A stretch of 7,263 nucleotides of DNA from an uncultured Eubacteriales bacterium (GTDB lineage Bacteria > Bacillota > Clostridia > Oscillospirales > Oscillospiraceae), in the NCBI GenBank assembly GCA_900545805.1, contig URAL01000056.1:1-7263 (forward strand), given 5' to 3'. Shown one piece after another: positions 6,075 through 7,263 of the stretch. Under the pieces are notes generated by a model, which was given only the letters and a program-made list of their open reading frames with translations, searched no databases and was not told the DNA's origin. Position numbers and translations under genes: made by a program. Numbering within the stretch: the stretch's first letter is position 1; every line of letters starts with the position of its first letter.

Positions 6075-6701
6075 ATGAAAGACAGCAGCATCATCGTTAT
6101 CGGCATTGCCGGCGGCACAGGCAGCGGAAAAACGACGATCACACGCAAGATCATGCAGCACTTCGGCGGCAACGTCAGCGTCATCTACCACGACAACTAC
6201 TACAAGGCTCACCACGGCATGAGCTTTGAGGAGCGCACAAAGCTCAACTACGACCACCCCGACGCGTTCGACACCGAGCTTCTCATCGAGGACCTCAAAA
6301 AGCTGCGCCGCGGCGAGACGATCCACAGCCCGACCTACGACTACACGATCCACGACCGTGCGGAAAAGACCGTAACGGTCAGGCCCTCACGCGTCATCAT
6401 CGTCGAGGGGCTGCTGATATTCCAGAGTCAGGAGCTGTGCGACCTTATGGACATCAAGATATATGTCGATACCGACGCCGACGTGCGCATACTGCGCAGG
6501 ATCGTGCGCGACGTGCGTGATCGCGGCAGGAGCCTTGAAAGCGTTGTGAATCAGTATCTGACCACCGTAAAGCCCATGCACGAGCAGTTCGTCGAGCCGA
6601 GTAAGCGCAAGGCGGATATCATCATCCCCGAGGGCGGACACAATCAGGTTGCGCTGGACATGGTGCTTGAGCGCGTACGTGCGCATCTTGCGAAGAATTG
6701 A
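6075..6701 (+). CDS. udk: Uridine kinase (uridine/cytidine kinase)
   Basis: A 208-residue cytosolic kinase that transfers phosphate from ATP or GTP to uridine and cytidine, giving UMP and CMP in the pyrimidine salvage pathway. Visible elements are the P-loop GGTGSGKTT (13-21), the YHDNYYK block (38-44) with the substrate-binding Asp40, NYDHPDAFD (58-66), YDYTIHDR (88-95), the strand VIIVEG (107-112), the IYVDTDADVR segment (129-138) and the Arg-rich lid IVRDVRDRGRS (143-153). Length is close to E. coli Udk (213). The ATG at 6075 has GGGAG (6063-6067) 7 bases upstream. It is transcribed away from deoD from a back-to-back promoter and is followed 9 bases later by tdk, so the two kinases form an operon. 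No missing residues noticed. Confidence 0.96.
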   Translation: MKDSSIIVIGIAGGTGSGKTTITRKIMQHFGGNVSVIYHDNYYKAHHGMSFEERTKLNYDHPDAFDTELLIEDLKKLRRGETIHSPTYDYTIHDRAEKTVTVRPSRVIIVEGLLIFQSQELCDLMDIKIYVDTDADVRILRRIVRDVRDRGRSLESVVNQYLTTVKPMHEQFVEPSKRKADIIIPEGGHNQVALDMVLERVRAHLAKN

Positions 6702-6710
6702 GGACAGGAC

Positions 6711-7263
6711 ATGGCAAAGCTATATTTCAAATACGGTGCGATGGGCTCGTCAAAATCGGCTCAGGCGCTGATAACGCAGTTTAACTATGAGGAGCTCGGC
6801 ATGAGCGTCTGGCTCATAAAGCCCAGCATCGATACCCGCGACGGCGCGGATATAGTTCAAAGCCGCATAGGCCTCAGGCGCTCGGCCGAGGTCATAACCC
6901 CCGAGCAGGACATAATCGAAGCCTACGCGAAGGCCGGGCGGCACGACGTCATCATCGCCGACGAGGCGCAGTTTTTCACTCCCGAGCAGATCGACCAGCT
7001 GCGCGAGCTCGTCGATGAGGAAGGCCTGCCCGTTCTGTGCTTCGGTCTGCGCACGGACTTTTTGACGCACTTCTTCCCCGGAGCGCGCCGGCTCATGGAG
7101 CTTGCAGACTCCATCACCGAGATAAAGACCGTCTGCGCCTGCGGCCGCAAGGCCACGGTAAACGCCCGCATCGACGAAAACGGACGTATCATAACTCACG
7201 GCGATCAGGTGTTTCTTGGCGGCAACGACAGCTATGTGGCCATGTGCCACAAATGCTGGGTAA
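6711..7263 (+). CDS. tdk: Thymidine kinase, TK1 type (3' end beyond the window)
   Basis: The first 184 codons of a type II thymidine kinase, which makes dTMP from thymidine and ATP in the cytosol. The frame is still open at the last base (the final TAA letters are out of frame), so the gene is cut by the window edge; family length of about 190-205 suggests only a short C-terminal tail is missing. Visible elements are the P-loop GAMGSSKS (9-16), DTRDG (41-45), SRIGL (51-55), the Walker B/catalytic region IIADEAQFF (81-89) with the proposed base Glu85, LCFGLRTDF, the zinc pair in VCACGRKA, the lasso-loop GGNDSYV, and the second zinc pair CHKC. Alignment with E. coli Tdk is clear along its length, including the C-x-C spacing of the first Cys pair. 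The ATG at 6711 has GAGG (6700-6703) 7 bases upstream, overlapping the udk stop codon. Confidence 0.95.
   Translation, partial: MAKLYFKYGAMGSSKSAQALITQFNYEELGMSVWLIKPSIDTRDGADIVQSRIGLRRSAEVITPEQDIIEAYAKAGRHDVIIADEAQFFTPEQIDQLRELVDEEGLPVLCFGLRTDFLTHFFPGARRLMELADSITEIKTVCACGRKATVNARIDENGRIITHGDQVFLGGNDSYVAMCHKCWV

Noticed and set aside
6750..7250. A 166-codon minus-strand frame opposite tdk
   Set aside because: The opposite strand encodes an unmistakable thymidine kinase; no signal for a minus-strand gene.

Overview
The window is a compact nucleoside uptake and salvage locus, probably from a Gram-positive Clostridia-type bacterium. I infer this from a moderately high G+C content with A/T-rich intergenic gaps, strong AGGAGG-type ribosome binding sites, sigma-A-like promoters, a BMP-family lipoprotein signal peptide with a Cys-rich lipobox, and a permease C-terminus (APKAEGIPYEKG) that I associate with gut Clostridia. 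An Oscillospirales/Ruminococcaceae-like source is my best guess; no marker gene is present to prove it.

Layout: five genes lie on the minus strand and two diverge on the plus strand. Reading the minus strand from right to left, they are deoD (purine-nucleoside phosphorylase, 5932-5204), a BMP-family nucleoside-binding lipoprotein (5046-3883), a rho-independent terminator (3866-3831), a new promoter (3806-3778), then three tightly overlapping genes: a double-domain ABC ATPase (nupO-like, 3719-2178) and two BPD_transp_2 permeases (nupP-like, 2185-1043; nupQ-like, 1043-105). A strong hairpin terminator (88-55) closes the operon. On the plus strand, udk (uridine kinase, 6075-6701) is followed 9 bases later by tdk (TK1-type thymidine kinase, 6711 to the window edge, incomplete). 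No gene was found in bases 1-54, and no gap between genes exceeds 300 bases.

How it works together: the lipoprotein captures nucleosides outside the membrane and the NupOPQ-type ATPase/permease complex imports them. This is the gene order of Bacillus subtilis nupNOPQ and resembles Streptococcus rnsBACD and Lactococcus bmpA-nupABC. Inside the cell DeoD splits purine (deoxy)nucleosides to base plus (deoxy)ribose-1-phosphate, Udk phosphorylates uridine/cytidine, and Tdk phosphorylates (deoxy)thymidine. The set therefore covers both purine and pyrimidine salvage.

I see no mobile element, CRISPR array, rRNA/tRNA, riboswitch or unknown system. All seven genes belong to well-described families. The points worth a second look are regulatory: back-to-back deoD/udk promoters with a helically phased direct repeat, an inverted repeat inside the bmp promoter, and the terminator-plus-promoter break that separates the binding protein from its transporter.
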